Positions 11,005-23,536 of a DNA stretch of 64,000 nt are shown one piece after another (position 1 is the first letter of the stretch; each line of letters starts with the position of its first letter). Under the pieces are notes generated by a model. It was not told where the DNA came from. It made no database searches and worked only from the letters and a program-made list of their open reading frames with translations. Origin of the DNA: Phragmites australis (lineage: Eukaryota; Streptophyta; Magnoliopsida; Poales; Poaceae); assembly GCF_958298935.1 (NCBI RefSeq), contig NC_084929.1, positions 35,033,501-35,097,500 of the forward strand, read 5' to 3'. The translations under genes and the position numbers were made by a program.

Positions 11005-13995
11005 TCTTGTATCAGTCCTTGAATCAAGTAACTGATACGTACAGTATAACAGTTATAGCATCACAGTCAAATTAAGTACATAAGTATTAAGGTTTTGAGC
11101 ACAAAGGTTTACAAACCACACCATTAATACAAACTTAGCTGAACGACCAACCAAAAGTACACCGGAAAGATGATGACCCAAGCCACAAGAAATTAGGGTA
11201 TGAACGTGACTTCTAACTCTACTCTTCATCCCCACCTTCACCTCTGGAAGTCAGCATTATCTTCCTCATATGAATAACAGCAAGAGTAAGTACGGAAGGT
11301 AATCAATAAGCTTTATACTACTTTAAGGTGTTGGTAGATGCATAAAGGGATAATTCAAGAATGAGGCTTTACGGTTTAGTTTTAGGGTTTATACATATAT
11401 TCAATTGTACCATCAATAATTGACTTTAAAATAGTTTAAATAGTTCAAAACCAGGTAACAAGCTATATCTGTGGGTTTTCGGTCCTAGAATGGGCTACAC
11501 CTCACTCCGTAGTCCCTATCATCACCTCTGATGTACCTCTAGTACCACACAATTTCTGGCGGATTGAGCTAGGAACCTCATCACACGGATATCTAATCCA
11601 CACACTCACTCGTCAAGACACACACCCAAAGTTTAGTCATCTGGGTTACTGCTTTCGTATGTTCATGACCATGGACGCAGCTATTCAAATAGGTTTATAC
11701 TCTGTATAGGTTGTACACTATACCTACACGATATGCTCAGTCTCTAACTATTGTAAGTGGAGGAGCGAATCATACCGAGACACTCCAATCACCTTTTCTG
11801 CCGGGCTTTTCTACAAGATTTACCCCCAAGCGTCAGAGTCCATGTATTGAAGTTCAGTCCTCTTTTTAAGCCTAGGCTGGTACTAGCAACCTTTAAACAG
11901 AGGGACAGATGGTTACTTGACTTCTCACTACTCTCAGCCTTTTAGTATGATGCCAAACCTAGTCCAATGAAGGAGAAGTTAAGTCCTGCTCATTTAGGAC
12001 GCATAGTTCCACGGGGTGGCTAAGCATAACGGCGCAATAACTCGGTTCTTAAATGGTCGGGGTAGGTATCTTCTGGCAATGAACACCATAGATGTGACTC
12101 AAGCCTCCATAAGCATCCTCATCCAGAGTACTACTCCACCTGTCCCCGCCAAACAGATTTCACTTATTTTTACACATCACTCACCATATCCCACACGACA
12201 TCAACGATTTCACAACCATCACGGAATTCACAACTATCAAGGATTCATGATATATGAGTTATCATTGATAATAGTAAATCTTATCTCCGAGGATATGTGT
12301 TTTAAAAGTGACGTCTTCAAGGAGACGTATTGAATCCTAAGCATGTTAGATATCAAGATATTGTTTGTCATGAATATATATATAACAACAGGTAATTCTA
12401 GGGTGATATGTATTTTGGATGATAACATTTATGGTATGACAAGTGTTTAATAGGATTAACTATTACAAGCATATTGTAAAAGTGCAATACATAGCACATG
12501 CGATATAAATCCAATTTTAGTTGATCATGCGGATTTGTTGAAAACATAGGTTCAATATGATCAAGGAGATATGACTTGCCTTATCTAAGATTTTCTTCAA
12601 GATCTTGGTTGTAGTCAGGATCTTCCTCGCTCCTGACACTTCCCGCACAGCACTCGCAGAATTCTGCCAGTTCTGTAATTGTGATTACGATCATTAACTA
12701 GGGAAGAATCAAATAACACCAAATGGAAGGCCAAATGAGTCCTAATGGATATCACACTGTGATGTATAAATAGATCTCGAATGTAGATGAATTTTGGCAA
12801 AAGAATCACCGGAACAGAGAAGTTATGACTCTGGGAAGATTTAATCCAAAATTAAATCAAAAAATTATGAAACTATACTATTCATGAGTGGGGATCACAG
12901 GTGGGACCCACTAAACAATAACCTGGGCCCACATGAAGAGTGACTCGGTGGGACCCACATGAACAGTATAGCTAGGCTGAAATGGTCTCGGATTGGGCCG
13001 GGTCTAGGCCTGGATGGGCTAGGTCGGGCCGAGCTTGAGCTACATAGAGCAGGCCTACTTGTTTATGGCCTAGTGGCTTAGCGGGCTGTGAAGCAGAGCA
13101 GGTCACCCGCTACACGGGCACACGATGGAGAAGAAGGGGGGGGGAGGGAGAACAGTGGCGGTGAGGGATTATGGCAGAACATCATCGGAAAGCTAGCTAG
13201 AGCGGGGTATCCGTCGAAGTTCCTCGATGATGAATGGACACCGGGCTTCTACGTGATACGGCGGGGAGCTTATCGACGATGGGCGGCAGTGGAAGCAATA
13301 CCAGATGGAGACCGGAGCAAACGACGGTGATTCACAAAAATTAGGCAACACAAACCCACTACTATGTGCTATCTTCCTGCAAGGAAAAGGGGTCTAGCAC
13401 CCTTGGACATCACGACGTGACGGCCAGAGCATATGCACGCTCGCGACAATCACATCACGATGGTGGAAAGCAATAAGCACAGCGGATAGGGCTACACGTT
13501 AATAGAGACCTTGGGGTGGTGACATGCTATCTAGGCGGTCGCAAGAGGGGACTAAGAGGCTCACCATACTCGGAGACAGCGAGGAGATGGATGGCGACTC
13601 TCGGAGAGTCGATGCGTTGGCGGTGGAGTGGCTCAACTTCGGCTTGAACGACTTCTTCCGACCAACGGAGAGCAACACTGGGACAGCGTCGGCTCCCTAG
13701 TGCTCCTTGGCGGCTTGTAGACGGCAGATTGATGATGACAGAGGTGCGATGACGAGAATGATAATGGTGGCGGTGAAATGGGGAAAAAGGGAAAGAGAGG
13801 AGCTAGGCTACGCTATTTATAGAGGGAGAGGCACATAGAGGTGAGTAGAGAATTGATGAGTGAACTTGTGTCACATGTTCGTTGGTTGTGAAGTGGTGGG
13901 GCAGTTCCCACCATGTTTCCCGAGGCATGGGCGCCCTACAACTTCCACGTGCCGATGTGGACGCAGAAGTCACGTGCATGGGCGCGTGAGCATGG

Positions 13996-14052
<57 letters not shown>

Positions 14053-14825
14053 GCACAGGTCGGGTGGGGATATTTTCTCGGAGGGGAAAACGGCGGTCGG
14101 AACAGCGGCGAGGTGGAGGAGGGAGGAGAAGGCGCGACGGGTGACGGCGGGGTGAGTGACACGTGGATGGTCGAGCGACGTGCGGCGCAGGAGCACGCGT
14201 GGGAGCTGGTCGGCGTGGTGCGAGCTGGGCCGAGCTCACGTGGGAGGGACGAATGGCCGGCTAGGCCGCGCCATGGAGAAGAGAGGGGAGAAGGAAGAGA
14301 GGTCGGGCTTGGTTGCATGCGGGCTGAACAAAGAGATGGGAGGGGGATTTCGGCCCAGGGTAAAAAGAAAAGAAAAGAGAGAAGAGTGTTGGGATTAAAT
14401 TCAAATGGGAGATTTGAATATGAATTTTGACTTTGGATTAAGATCAACTCAATTGAACATATTCTAACTTTGATTTGGACTTGGATCTTTATTTTTGGCG
14501 AGAGGATTTGAATCCAATTTGATTTGAGCTAAATGGAGACTATGAGTAGATTTGAAAGTGGGAGATATTCAATTTCAAATCTCCACACAAGAACCATAAA
14601 AACCTCAAACCAACATACCTGAATCAATTCAATGTAGAGACTATTTTGAAAAATAACTTTAGTGCATTTTGGAATATCTAGTTAACTTGATACATTTATT
14701 ACATATAAATATATACATACTGGTATATCTACATTTATATACATATCCCCTTGACTTTAGTTAGCCTAATTAAATTGGAGTGAAATTTGCAATTCATTAA
14801 CATACTTAAAACTCAGGATGTTACA
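11005..14825 (-). mobile_element. Probable nested LTR-type insertion inside the hAT element
   Basis: On the reverse strand the block begins TGTAACATCCTGAG at 14825, a common start for grass LTRs. The 5-mer GTGCC flanks it on the right (14826-14830) and recurs at 11000-11004 on the left. However, the left boundary is three bases off a clean TG/CA terminus. No reverse transcriptase, integrase or second LTR copy is visible, so this could be a solo LTR, a large non-autonomous retroelement, or part of the hAT itself. A GA dinucleotide run and unremarkable open frames lie inside. Confidence 0.4.
13999..14049. repeat. (GA)n microsatellite
   Basis: About 51 bases of uninterrupted GA dinucleotide repeat. 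It creates the repetitive Ser-Leu and Arg-Glu open frames around it, which are not genes. Confidence 0.97.
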
Positions 14826-15452
14826 GTGCCACATAACCCACACCACTCCCGGGCCACCCAATACCCCCTCCGGCACTCCGTAGACCGCAGTCTTCGCTGT
14901 TTGCTCCTTCCCTGACTCCCCATCCCTTTCCCCCGCGTGCAGCGGCTACAGTCGATGTTGTCGTCCTCCTCACCTCCTCCATCTCCTCCTCCCCTTCCCC
15001 TTCCCCTCGAGGGCGTGGCACGTGAGGCGTGGCGAGGGAGGTGCCGGTAGAGGGAGGGGCAAATCGAGGGAGGGAGACAGTGCGGGAGCGCAAGAGGGAG
15101 GGCGAGGGCGCGGCATGGGAGGGAGGGCGAGGGCGTTGTGTGAGAGGCTTGGTGAGGGAGGCACGGCAAGGGAGGGCGACAGTGCAGGAGGTGCGATAAG
15201 GGAGGGCAACGGGCCGACGACGAGGCAGCTACGCCGTCGTGCGGGGAAGACGAGCCAACACCAGGAATGATCTAGATCCGCTCCTTCGGGTCTCGGGTCC
15301 CCCGTCGGTCCCGGGTCCCTGCCAGGGCCAGAACCGAGGTTGGTTTTGGACCCAGTAAGCATTTTGGGGCCGAGTTAGGTTTGCTATCTCAAGTTTCAGG
15401 TTGGGTGCATTCTCGCTCCACCCAGACCCGACCCGACCCGTTGCCACCCTTA

Positions 15453-15924
15453 GGAAGGAGGAGGATGGAGGGCGTCAATGGTCAGGATTACTGGGAAGTG
15501 GTTATGTAGCAATGATGTCAAAGGAGGTACCCAAAGTGGTAGTGGAAGGGGGAGGGCGGGGAGAAGCGTAGTCGGAGAAGAAGTGACTTGGCAGAGTGAG
15601 TAGTGAAAAGCGATTGTGGAAAGACCAACCTAGCACTAGAAACGGTAGCACGAGGCGACATGTGGGTCATGGAGCTAGTTAATGGCCATGGGGTGAAGTA
15701 GAGGAGATAGGAGGGCGTGCTATGGTTTTAATTATATGAAATGCGGATATAGTTTGATCGAAAATCTAACAATTTTAGTGAAAAGAAAATAGAAAAATAG
15801 ATGAATATTACAACACAATTCCCACCCCTCCCTTTGGGTTTAAAGTAGTGGTAGTTAGCCTTCCAAATCATCTTTCTCATCCCACTGAAATTCTCATGGT
15901 CACTGCCCAATCAAGAGATTGTAA
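15453..15924. other. Intergenic DNA between hAT element and MITE
   Basis: Purine-rich sequence just after the hAT target duplication, followed by AT-rich sequence. No gene or element recognised. Confidence 0.4.
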
Positions 15925-16138
15925 GGGACTGTTTAGCACAGCTCCAGTTCCGATTCATGTTAGATATGGAGTTTGTATAATAAAATAAAATAGTTTAAAC
16001 ATTTATTTTTGTCTAAAATAAAAACCAAATGATTTAATCAAATACATTCAATCCATCCACAATTTTAGTCATGTATTTCTTAGAACTAAATATGATCAAC
16101 TCCAAAAATATTCAATCCAGATCCTGTCAAACAGAACC
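15925..16138. mobile_element. Tourist-like MITE (PIF/Harbinger type)
   Basis: It starts GGGACTGTTTAGCACAGC and ends CTGTCAAACAGAACC, imperfect inverted repeats. TAA flanks both ends (15922-15924 and 16139-16141). It is related in its ends to the element at 10239-10477. The core is noncoding. Confidence 0.7.
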
Positions 16139-16364
16139 TAAAACTCTGACCTCTAAACTCTCGTTCCCTTGTATCAATTCCCTCTAACCAAACGCATCGT
16201 ACCGTGGTAGTGAGACCCCTCACGGCCGGTCACAGACGGCCTCCCCGTTACTCGCCTGTTAACTGGAAGCCAATTGTGAGTCAATCAAAGATTAGTAAAT
16301 GGACAGACCGTGTTTTCAAATTTTCAGACTGAGGTTTATGCTTAGATTAAGATTGTGTGAATGG

Positions 16365-16980
16365 AAAAAAAACATTTTTTCCGAAATGACGACATGAGCT
16401 CTGCCGATTTTATATCAAATGAAGAAAATTAGTTCAATTTATAAGAGAAATAGGGTCTGAAAGCTTTACAACTGCACGGTTAAAAGAAGGGAAAACCGCT
16501 ACAAAACTCTCTAACAACAAGACGATGAAGACAACTAAATGACTCACCCACCATACAACCATAACCCAAGAAAAGCCCATCACAGGTCATCATTGGCATG
16601 CTTGCCCTCAGCGTAGCAGCTTCAACTTCACACAGTGGACCTCGACCGCTACCTCGTTGTCATCACGTTGACACCCACAACCACCATTGACGCAACTAGA
16701 AAAGGCTATGCCTCATGTCATCATTGCCGAGCTCCGTCAGACCCCATCGATACAGTAGCTCCGACTTCACTCAACACGTCCCTTCCAAGCGTGTCAACCG
16801 ACCATCCAAGCACAAAGCGAGAGAAATGCCCAAAAACCGCCAGACCCAAGCTGGTCGGCTGCCCAAACACGCGAAAAGATCTCCAAGATAACACCTCTAA
16901 GGAGGATGCGACATTGAAGATGCCGAGGTCGTCTATCCAGAATCCTGAACCTAGATTTTCACCTTATTTGTAGATTGAGG
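16365..16980 (-). mobile_element. Possible LINE 3' fragment
   Basis: Read on the reverse strand, the block ends with a segment like GGCAGAGCTCATGTCGTCATT followed by an A-rich, then T-rich tail. This resembles, from memory, the 3' ends of grass non-LTR retrotransposons. The forward-strand open frame at 16635-16973 has no domain. No reverse transcriptase is present. Classification is tentative. Confidence 0.3.
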
Positions 16981-17693
16981 CTTAGACTTAAAATTAAGAT
17001 GAATAATATTTCACGACTTGTTCTTCACCTAGTTCTGATTATCTACTCTTATGCCTATGTAAAATTGTGCATCACCGAGCGTGCTATGCTGCCAGCATTC
17101 TTGAGATGTTTTGCATTTGTGAATTGATGGGAAAAGATTACAATGTCTCACAGCATGATTCACAACATAATTTGAGATGTTTTGCATTTGTAGAAGCCCA
17201 CGGGTTTTATGCCCCTAGTTACAGAAAACCTCAAATATCCGGCCTTGATTCACACAGCCACATATACCAATCATGGTCTTATAGTTTCACAAAACCACAC
17301 CTAAATGAGATCACATCTGGTTTAACAACTACTATACGCATTCCATGCAGTCAGGTAGGAGCAAAGGTGCCCGTTCCATACTGCCATGTGTTTCATCAAT
17401 TAGCCCAGACCAGCAGATGCTAAAAAAATTATGTAAAAGTGAACAAGAGATTCAACAAAAGGAGATGAACCACTAATCACTGAAGAACACTAACTACTAC
17501 TACGGTAATTTTTGGGTAAACCATACCATACATCAGGATATATCAGTGCATATTTTAGCAAACTATACCACAATTCATTTTTATTTGGGAAAAGGAGCTA
17601 GGAGTCTTGACAGGATGTTGCATTACAAGGTTTTTATTTATCCGTCGACTGACACCCACAATGAGGAACAAACTCATGCCAGCTTAATCCAGA
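16981..17693. other. Intergenic spacer and likely COR413IM 3' UTR
   Basis: No recognisable domain. A 118-codon forward open frame (17067-17423) has no family features. Sequence just below 17694 is probably the 3' untranslated region of the reverse-strand COR413IM gene. Confidence 0.4.
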
Positions 17694-20541
17694 TCAGAAC
17701 AGCAGCATCAGTGGGATAATAGTGATGCAGATGATGGCCAATGTTGCAATTATTGATCCCTGCTCAAAGGCTTTGCCTAAACCTCCCACCCTGGTGAAGT
17801 GCTGGAAAGCGAGATATCCGGCTATGGCCAATGACAGTACTGCACCACCTTGAGTTCCCCTGTATGAAGAAAATGGAAGTTGAAGCACATGAGCACAAAC
17901 CAAAGATGATTTTTATAAGGGAAATTTGAGAATATGCAACACTATAAGCTGATGTTTTGGGACTTGGGATATGCGTCACAATCCAGACATAAACTGAAAA
18001 ACTAAGATCCTGTGGACTGATTCTCTGTCAGTAGTAGTCAAATAGATACATATGTGCTTGCTTCTATTCACGTCCAATATACATGATAATGTACAGTACT
18101 ATGATGATCAGTTGGTTGCTTGATTAGCTGCATGAAAAAACATCTATATGTATATAAAGGCCATAAGGATATGCAAATTTCAGCATTAACAGATGCGGCG
18201 GAGGCAGTACTGCTCAGTGCTAAGATTGTACTCCTGAAAAGGTCGAACACTGAAATGTTCCATACCTCAGATTCATCAATTGGTAAGGAGCAACACTGAC
18301 AAGCAGCATTGTTGACAATGGAAGCTCAATCTCACCTATGATAGTCAGATGCGAATATAAGTAACCGTAAACATGTACCATATCTCAATTCAGATTGTAC
18401 AATCAAGTGTATTTTAAATGCAACTATCCCATTGTCTGAACAAAAATACGGGGACGAAAGAAATTTAACCATGAATAACCTTTTATGATTTTTTTTGTTA
18501 CTCTACCTGGAATGAAGAAGAACAAACGCACCAAAAGAGCAAGAAAAGCAGTCCATTGACCATAGTCGCTCCTAACAACGGATGTTGATACCACAAAATA
18601 AGTAGGCTTCAAGAGAGTATTCTTATTTTAAAAAGAAACAAGCATACATAATATATAGCAAACAAAGGAAATAAGAAAACTGATGTATCAAATAATTTGC
18701 GCCAAATAGCAGCATTACTTGATCCATGATATGATGCTGCAAGGTGCTTGCAGAGCAAAAAATGGCACAAGGAAAGACTTGTGTATGGCTGTTCCTTTAG
18801 CTAGCAGTAGCACTCTGCAAAAGACAAAAGAGTAACAATGCTCAGATAATAATCATACAGTGTACAGCAAAGTAAGTTATATCGTGCATTTGTTTCACAA
18901 TCCAGGGTATTTCTTGACGAAGCTAAATAAGTTGCACAATAGAAATTCCTCGAGACAGATGAGTTTCCAAAGAGACTGTCTTAGTGCAATTCTACTTTTA
19001 CAGGACTGTTCATCCTCAAGAAGAATAGCATAAATGACATGAACAGCTCTAGCAACTCATCAAAGATCTGAAGCAAGATTACCTTCGCATGATTTTAATT
19101 TTTTACATGACTGTTCATCATCTTCACAACATGAACAGCTCTAGTAACTTATGAGAGATCAGAAAAATAAAGTAGACATATAGTTCATGCCAAGTGGACC
19201 CAAACTCTGAATATCATGATATCAAAAGTCTAACACATGTTGTATCCGTATGTTTTGTGAAATAGATGGCATTAACATGGCTGGCATGGCATTTAATACC
19301 TGTTAAATTTCCTTGTACAAGTCATATGCCACTCCAAAGTGACATGAAAACCATACATTAGGTGGCAATTTAAAGTGGAGTCATTGAATTGTGATATAAA
19401 AAAAAGTGGAGCCATTAACACAGGGCATTCAGTTCAACCATAAATGAATAAAAAATCTGAAAAGATCCATAACCTATATCGTGTAACATACTCTCTCCAG
19501 TCTGAATTACTCATCCTTTTAGCTCAAGCACGTAGCAATGAAGCAATTGATACTTCGTTTTATGAAACGGATTGACACTATTCATTGTATACCTTTTTAT
19601 CCAACACAACCAGCATTTGAAAGAGGGGATATTACGGCACCTTATAAGGACAGCTATTTCGGAATGGAGGGATTACAATACAAGTACCTTATGCGTGTGC
19701 AGTAAAATGAGCAAATAAATACTCCTTCAAGTTACAAAGAAGTGTTTTTTTTTTGCACCGAAATGGTCTTTAGTACAACTTTGACCACCAAATTCTATAG
19801 TAAGACATTTGTAAGGTCTAATAAAATCTATGAAAGCTAAATATCGTTTTCATATGACCGATTTAAACATCTATAGAGATATTGTTAGTTGCACGCATCT
19901 AGGACAAATATCTTTTTCACTGGAGTCAGCACTAGTCCGTCGTACTAGCTAGACCAGTGCCATCACATGCTGATGCTGTGCCCTGTACCCATTCTAACAG
20001 GACCAATATATGATCCATATAACTAATCTAGCACCTGGTGCCATGATCTTCCAATAATCATCTAATCAAGATCAGAATTCATAGGATGGCGCATCTTACA
20101 ATCAGATACCAGTCATTACTATTTTTTTAAGACCAGTTATTACGTATTAGCATGTCAACACCTACCAATAGCTCCGGGTTCTAACAGGCAAAATAGCGAA
20201 CAGATGCAAAGCACAAAAAGCGCACGCTTTTGAACGGGTAAATCGCATCCATCGCAGTACAGGGTGGAACGTGAGTTTTTTTTTTTTTTTAAGTTCGAGT
20301 AGAAAGAGAGTTCTCATGCGTATCCCCGAAAAAAGAGAATGGAAAGAGTCATTTGGGTGGCGAGATAGGGAGCTGCCACTCACGCGGTCGCCCCGGCGGA
20401 GATCCATTGCATCGTCCGCGCGCTCAGATGCGCCGACGAGTGGCAGACGGCGGCGGCCCCCCGGCGCCGGCACGGCTGGCCCGCGCCTACGGCCAACGGC
20501 TGCGGCTTCAGCGGCAGCGAGGCCCCTGCACAAATGCACAT
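17694..20541 (-). CDS. COR413IM: Cold-regulated 413 inner (chloroplast envelope) membrane protein
   Basis: Family: COR413IM proteins are cold-inducible, multi-pass proteins of the chloroplast inner envelope; in Arabidopsis they stabilise the envelope during freezing. Seen: five reverse-strand exons with GT-AG introns and matching phases: 20541-20384, 18814-18719, 18571-18507, 18335-18266 and 17859-17694, about 184 residues. Diagnostic blocks are MQWISAGATA, LLLAKGTAIHKSFLVPFFAL, YGQWTAFLALLVRLFFFIPG, ELPLSTMLLVSVAPYQLMNL and GGAVLSLAIAGYLAFQHFTR, with hydrophobic membrane spans to the C-terminus. The start is uncertain: the first ATG after an in-frame stop (20541) gives a Cys/Arg-rich leader that could be a short transit peptide. 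A better-looking leader ORF beginning at 20749 (MSISTRLAIP) would need a one-base change of phase to join. A 1.57-kb first intron carries a Stowaway MITE. Confidence 0.88.
19491..19673. mobile_element. Stowaway-like MITE in COR413IM intron 1
   Basis: It begins CTCTCTCCAGTCTGAATTAC and ends TTTCGGAATGGAGGGAT, imperfect inverted repeats, with TA on both sides (19489-19490 and 19674-19675). It is intronic, 183 bp long and noncoding. Confidence 0.6.
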
Positions 20542-21380
20542 CACCGTTGCAGTGCCGATTAATCACAGGAACAGAAGGCGAAAGTCAGAGCCTCCGATGG
20601 CGCACAGCCCCAAGACCTCACCTGAGCGCGTCCGTGCGCAGGGCGACGCGAGCGACAGGTGAACCGGAACCCCCGTTCCCGGCCGCTCGCACCCTCAGCC
20701 GCGGCGGCACCACGAGCGCCGGGATCGCGAGGCGCGTCGAGATGGACATTTCTCCGAGCGGGATTCGCCTACTGATGCGGTGGTATTGTCTCTAGAATCC
20801 TGGAGAAGTCGGGTTCGTTCTCGAGGGCTGGAGACTGGACTACTGGAGTGGAGTGGCAGCCGTGAGCTGTGGACACTGTGATGTGATGTGACAAGCGGTG
20901 GCCGAGTGAGCCGCTGTGATTAAAAGTCGCGGGCATGGGAGGGTCCGCGGACGGACGGACGGACGGACGCCCGTACCCGCCGCGCCGGGGAGGCAACGGA
21001 CCACGAGGGGCCGCACGTTCCCGCCGCGCGCCACGAGGGAACGGGCGCGCGCGGTGCTTGCTTGTCTTCGGCGCTTGGTTCGCCCGGCGCGGGGTGGGCC
21101 TCGGGCTCGTGTGATGCCTGAACTCCGCGTCGGAGAAACGGATCGCGCGCAGCGACAAGGGCGGCCTGGCCTTGCTCGGCCTGGTGTGCCCGCGTTACGC
21201 TTGCTGCTGTGATTTGGTGGGGAAAGGTTATTTTCTTCGTGTCGATGCTGCGCGCGGTGTGCCGAGCCTGGAACGCGACGACGGCTGGATTTGCTGCCGC
21301 GGGCGCAACGCGTTGCGGGAGGAGCAGTGGTACGTGAGCTCGTGCACAACCAGACTGCCGGTCGGACAGTTGGTTTAGAG
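20542..21380 (-). other. GC-rich 5' leader and upstream region of COR413IM
   Basis: A strongly GC-rich block typical of a grass promoter/first-exon region. It holds an open leader ORF (20749-20622) that ends at a plausible donor (CTCAG|GTGAGG), and a (GGAC)5 run near 20953-20972. No clear TATA box was identified. Two TCCGAC-type sequences occur, but neither has the purine-CCGAC core of a CBF/DREB site, so cold regulation cannot be read from the sequence. Confidence 0.4.
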
Positions 21381-21739
21381 TATCTTTGATTCGCGTTTAA
21401 ATTTTTTAGTCAGAGTTTAAATAGGTGTTTATTTGGCAGAGCTCTCAGTTTTTTGGTTGGAGGTAGGAGGAGCTCTGCTAAACAGCAGTTTTCAGTTTTT
21501 AGTTTTCTGAATGAAATTCGTGAGAGTGATTCTCTAAAATTAACTAAAAGTTGAAAAGCTGAAAAAAGCAGCTTCCCCTGATTCACTTCTCGCAGAAAAC
21601 CATTTTCTCCATATATTTTATGTTAGAGAATCACTTTCAGCGATAGAATCATTTCCTCAAAAGAATCACTCCCTATAAAAAATTTGAATCAGAAAAAGCT
21701 TAGATATGGTTAATAAATTCTTAATTATAAATGAGACAG

Positions 21740-22800
21740 ATTTAGTAAAAAAACTGAGCACATGATATGTGTAATAGAGAGCTAAAAATTGGTAAGGACT
21801 TAGTGAATAAATCAACGAGATTATTATATGATTTAATTTGTAAGATTCCTATCTTACTATTATTTTGTAATTTATGATGATAGAACAATTTAGAAACAAT
21901 ATGTTTTGTTATATTGTTATTTATGCAATCTGTTTGTATTTAGCAATGTATGCAGAATTATATTCATAAATAATAGTTGGTGATTCAATATAATCATCAT
22001 CATATTATTGTTGTATGTGATTTATCATTTAAAAAGTCATACATATTCACGTGATGCTTCATATACTGCAATTATTTCAGAATGATTTGTGGATGTAGCA
22101 ACTAGAGTATATTTTGAAGACTTCAATGAAATGGTTGTTCCACTGTATAAGAATATAAAGCTTGCCTGTGATAAGTATTATGGTGATCTGATAAGTAGCC
22201 AACTTCAGTGTATCTAATCATATTCATATATTGTTTTCTTTTTATAAAAAAGACCAAGATCTATGGTGCTTTGGCGATATCAAAAGATATTTTGACTCCC
22301 GCCCAATTGCGTTTAGTTAGAGTAGCGTTATGTCTAACTAGTAAGTTCACTGTAAATGCGATATCAAATTTGGTATAATTTGCAAGATACATAAGCGCTC
22401 CAATGGTAACGAGATAAGGAACCTCAGGTCATAGTATCTCTTCTCCTTACTCCCGTGGTCTAAATAGATCTTTCTCGATATCAAGAGATCGAACAAATAT
22501 GGGAGTCTTGGATGGATACGATTTGTCCATATTAAATTTCTTTAATATTTTATGGTATATATGGCTTGGTGTACTATAATACCTGAAGGAAGGTGCTCGA
22601 GTTGTATACCGAAGTAAAATTTGATTTTACTCAAATCCTTTATTTAAAATTCTGTCATTAGATGATTACGTGCTTCGTCTATATCTTCTATATTTCTAAT
22701 GATATTCAGATCATTAATATATACACAGATGATGTAAATTCCTGTTGAGGACTTCTTTATGAAATTATATGGGCAATCATCATTGTTAGAACACTCTTTT
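21740..22800 (-). mobile_element. Decayed Ty1/copia pol fragment (reverse transcriptase to RNase H)
   Basis: On the reverse strand the broken frames read, in order, a reverse transcriptase C-terminal segment (IYIICVYINDLNIIRN, KIKDLSKIKFYFGIQLEH), the connection region (SYPSKTPIFVRSLDIEKD, YLANYTKFDIAFTVNLL), the RNase H start (RYTEVGYLSD) and the C-terminal NLVDLFTKSLP block. Several stops and shifts are present. No LTRs were identified, so this is an old internal fragment. Confidence 0.85.
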
Positions 22801-23536
22801 TTAAGAAGTAACTCTTTTAACCGGTTGTACTAAATTCTTCTCAATTGTTTTAAGCCATATTACTTTTTAAGTTTTACACAATAGATATTGTGGTTTGCGT
22901 TTAGATTCAAAATGTCTGGTCTTTCGGGGACTTATATATATATGTTTGAATTAAATGATTTATATAGGTATGTGGTCACTATATCTATCAACCGTATAGA
23001 TAGATTATTTAGAACTGTCAATGAAACTAGATATTGAAACTTGATTTCATTCATTATTGTAGAATAGGTTTAACTAAAATTAATGTCGAATCTCTACATG
23101 AACTCTTTTAATCAGTTGTACCATATTCTTTCCAACTGCTTTGTTTTTGTCTCGGATATCAAATCAGTGGGATGTTTCAGCTTCCTTTTGTTAGTCCTCG
23201 TCATTCATATTCATATGAAGAATAACGCTTTTTCTGTTTCTGCTTTTTTTTAATTCTTCTTTTGTTGTTGTGTGTGAACAGGTCACAACTTCTTTAGTGT
23301 TCGGTATGCTAATTTACACTGCCTGTATGTATTTGCTTTAGTAAGACTTTATGAGCTTGAAGTGATCTTTTCTATGTAACGGGATCAAAATCTTATAGAG
23401 ATTTTTCATAAAAATTTTATAAAATTTACTTACTTACTAATCAGGTATGCACCATTCTAGATGTGTTAATGCACTGCCGAAGAACGCTAAATTCTTCTCA
23501 AACTTTTGCAGGCTGAAGACCAGACGCTATGTAGTA
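22801..23536. other. AT-rich intergenic DNA with a copy of a GIP1-like intron segment
   Basis: No coding capacity seen. It contains the 23149-23295 block duplicated from, or shared with, intron 1 of the GIP1-like gene. Confidence 0.5.
23149..23295 (+). repeat. Diverged duplicate of GIP1-like intron 1 segment
   Basis: The block from TGTCTCGGATATCAAATCAG to CAGGTCACAACTTCTTT closely matches 26734-26870 in intron 1 of the GIP1-like gene, in the same orientation and with small insertions. The copies are 3.6 kb apart. Confidence 0.75.

Larger units (their letters stand above)
10758..15452. mobile_element. hAT-type element with perfect 8-bp target duplication
   Basis: The left end starts TAAGGGTGGCAGTGAGC. 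The right end, on the opposite strand, starts TAAGGGTGGCAACGGGTCGG. The immediate flanks are an identical 8-mer, GGAAGGAG (10750-10757 and 15453-15460). An 8-bp duplication with short inverted ends is diagnostic of hAT transposons. No transposase was recognised inside, so the element is non-autonomous. Most of its length appears to be a second element inserted at about 11005-14825; without that, the hAT would be about 0.87 kb. Confidence 0.8.

Noticed and set aside
13803..14447. Long open frames with Ser-Leu or Arg-Glu repeats
   Set aside because: They are created by the (GA)n microsatellite and GC-rich flanks on both strands; no domain or splice support.
14813..15447. Overlapping GC-rich open frames on both strands
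   Set aside because: They lie inside the hAT element's right arm; composition keeps all frames open and no conserved protein is visible.
20769..21349. GC-rich reverse-strand open frames upstream of COR413IM
   Set aside because: They fall in the promoter/leader CG-rich block; residues are Arg/Pro/Ala-rich and consistent with chance opening in GC-rich DNA.
21425..21690. Third Tourist-like MITE (GTGTTTATTTGGCAGAGC start)
   Set aside because: The left end resembles the family, but I could not find the matching right end or TAA duplication.
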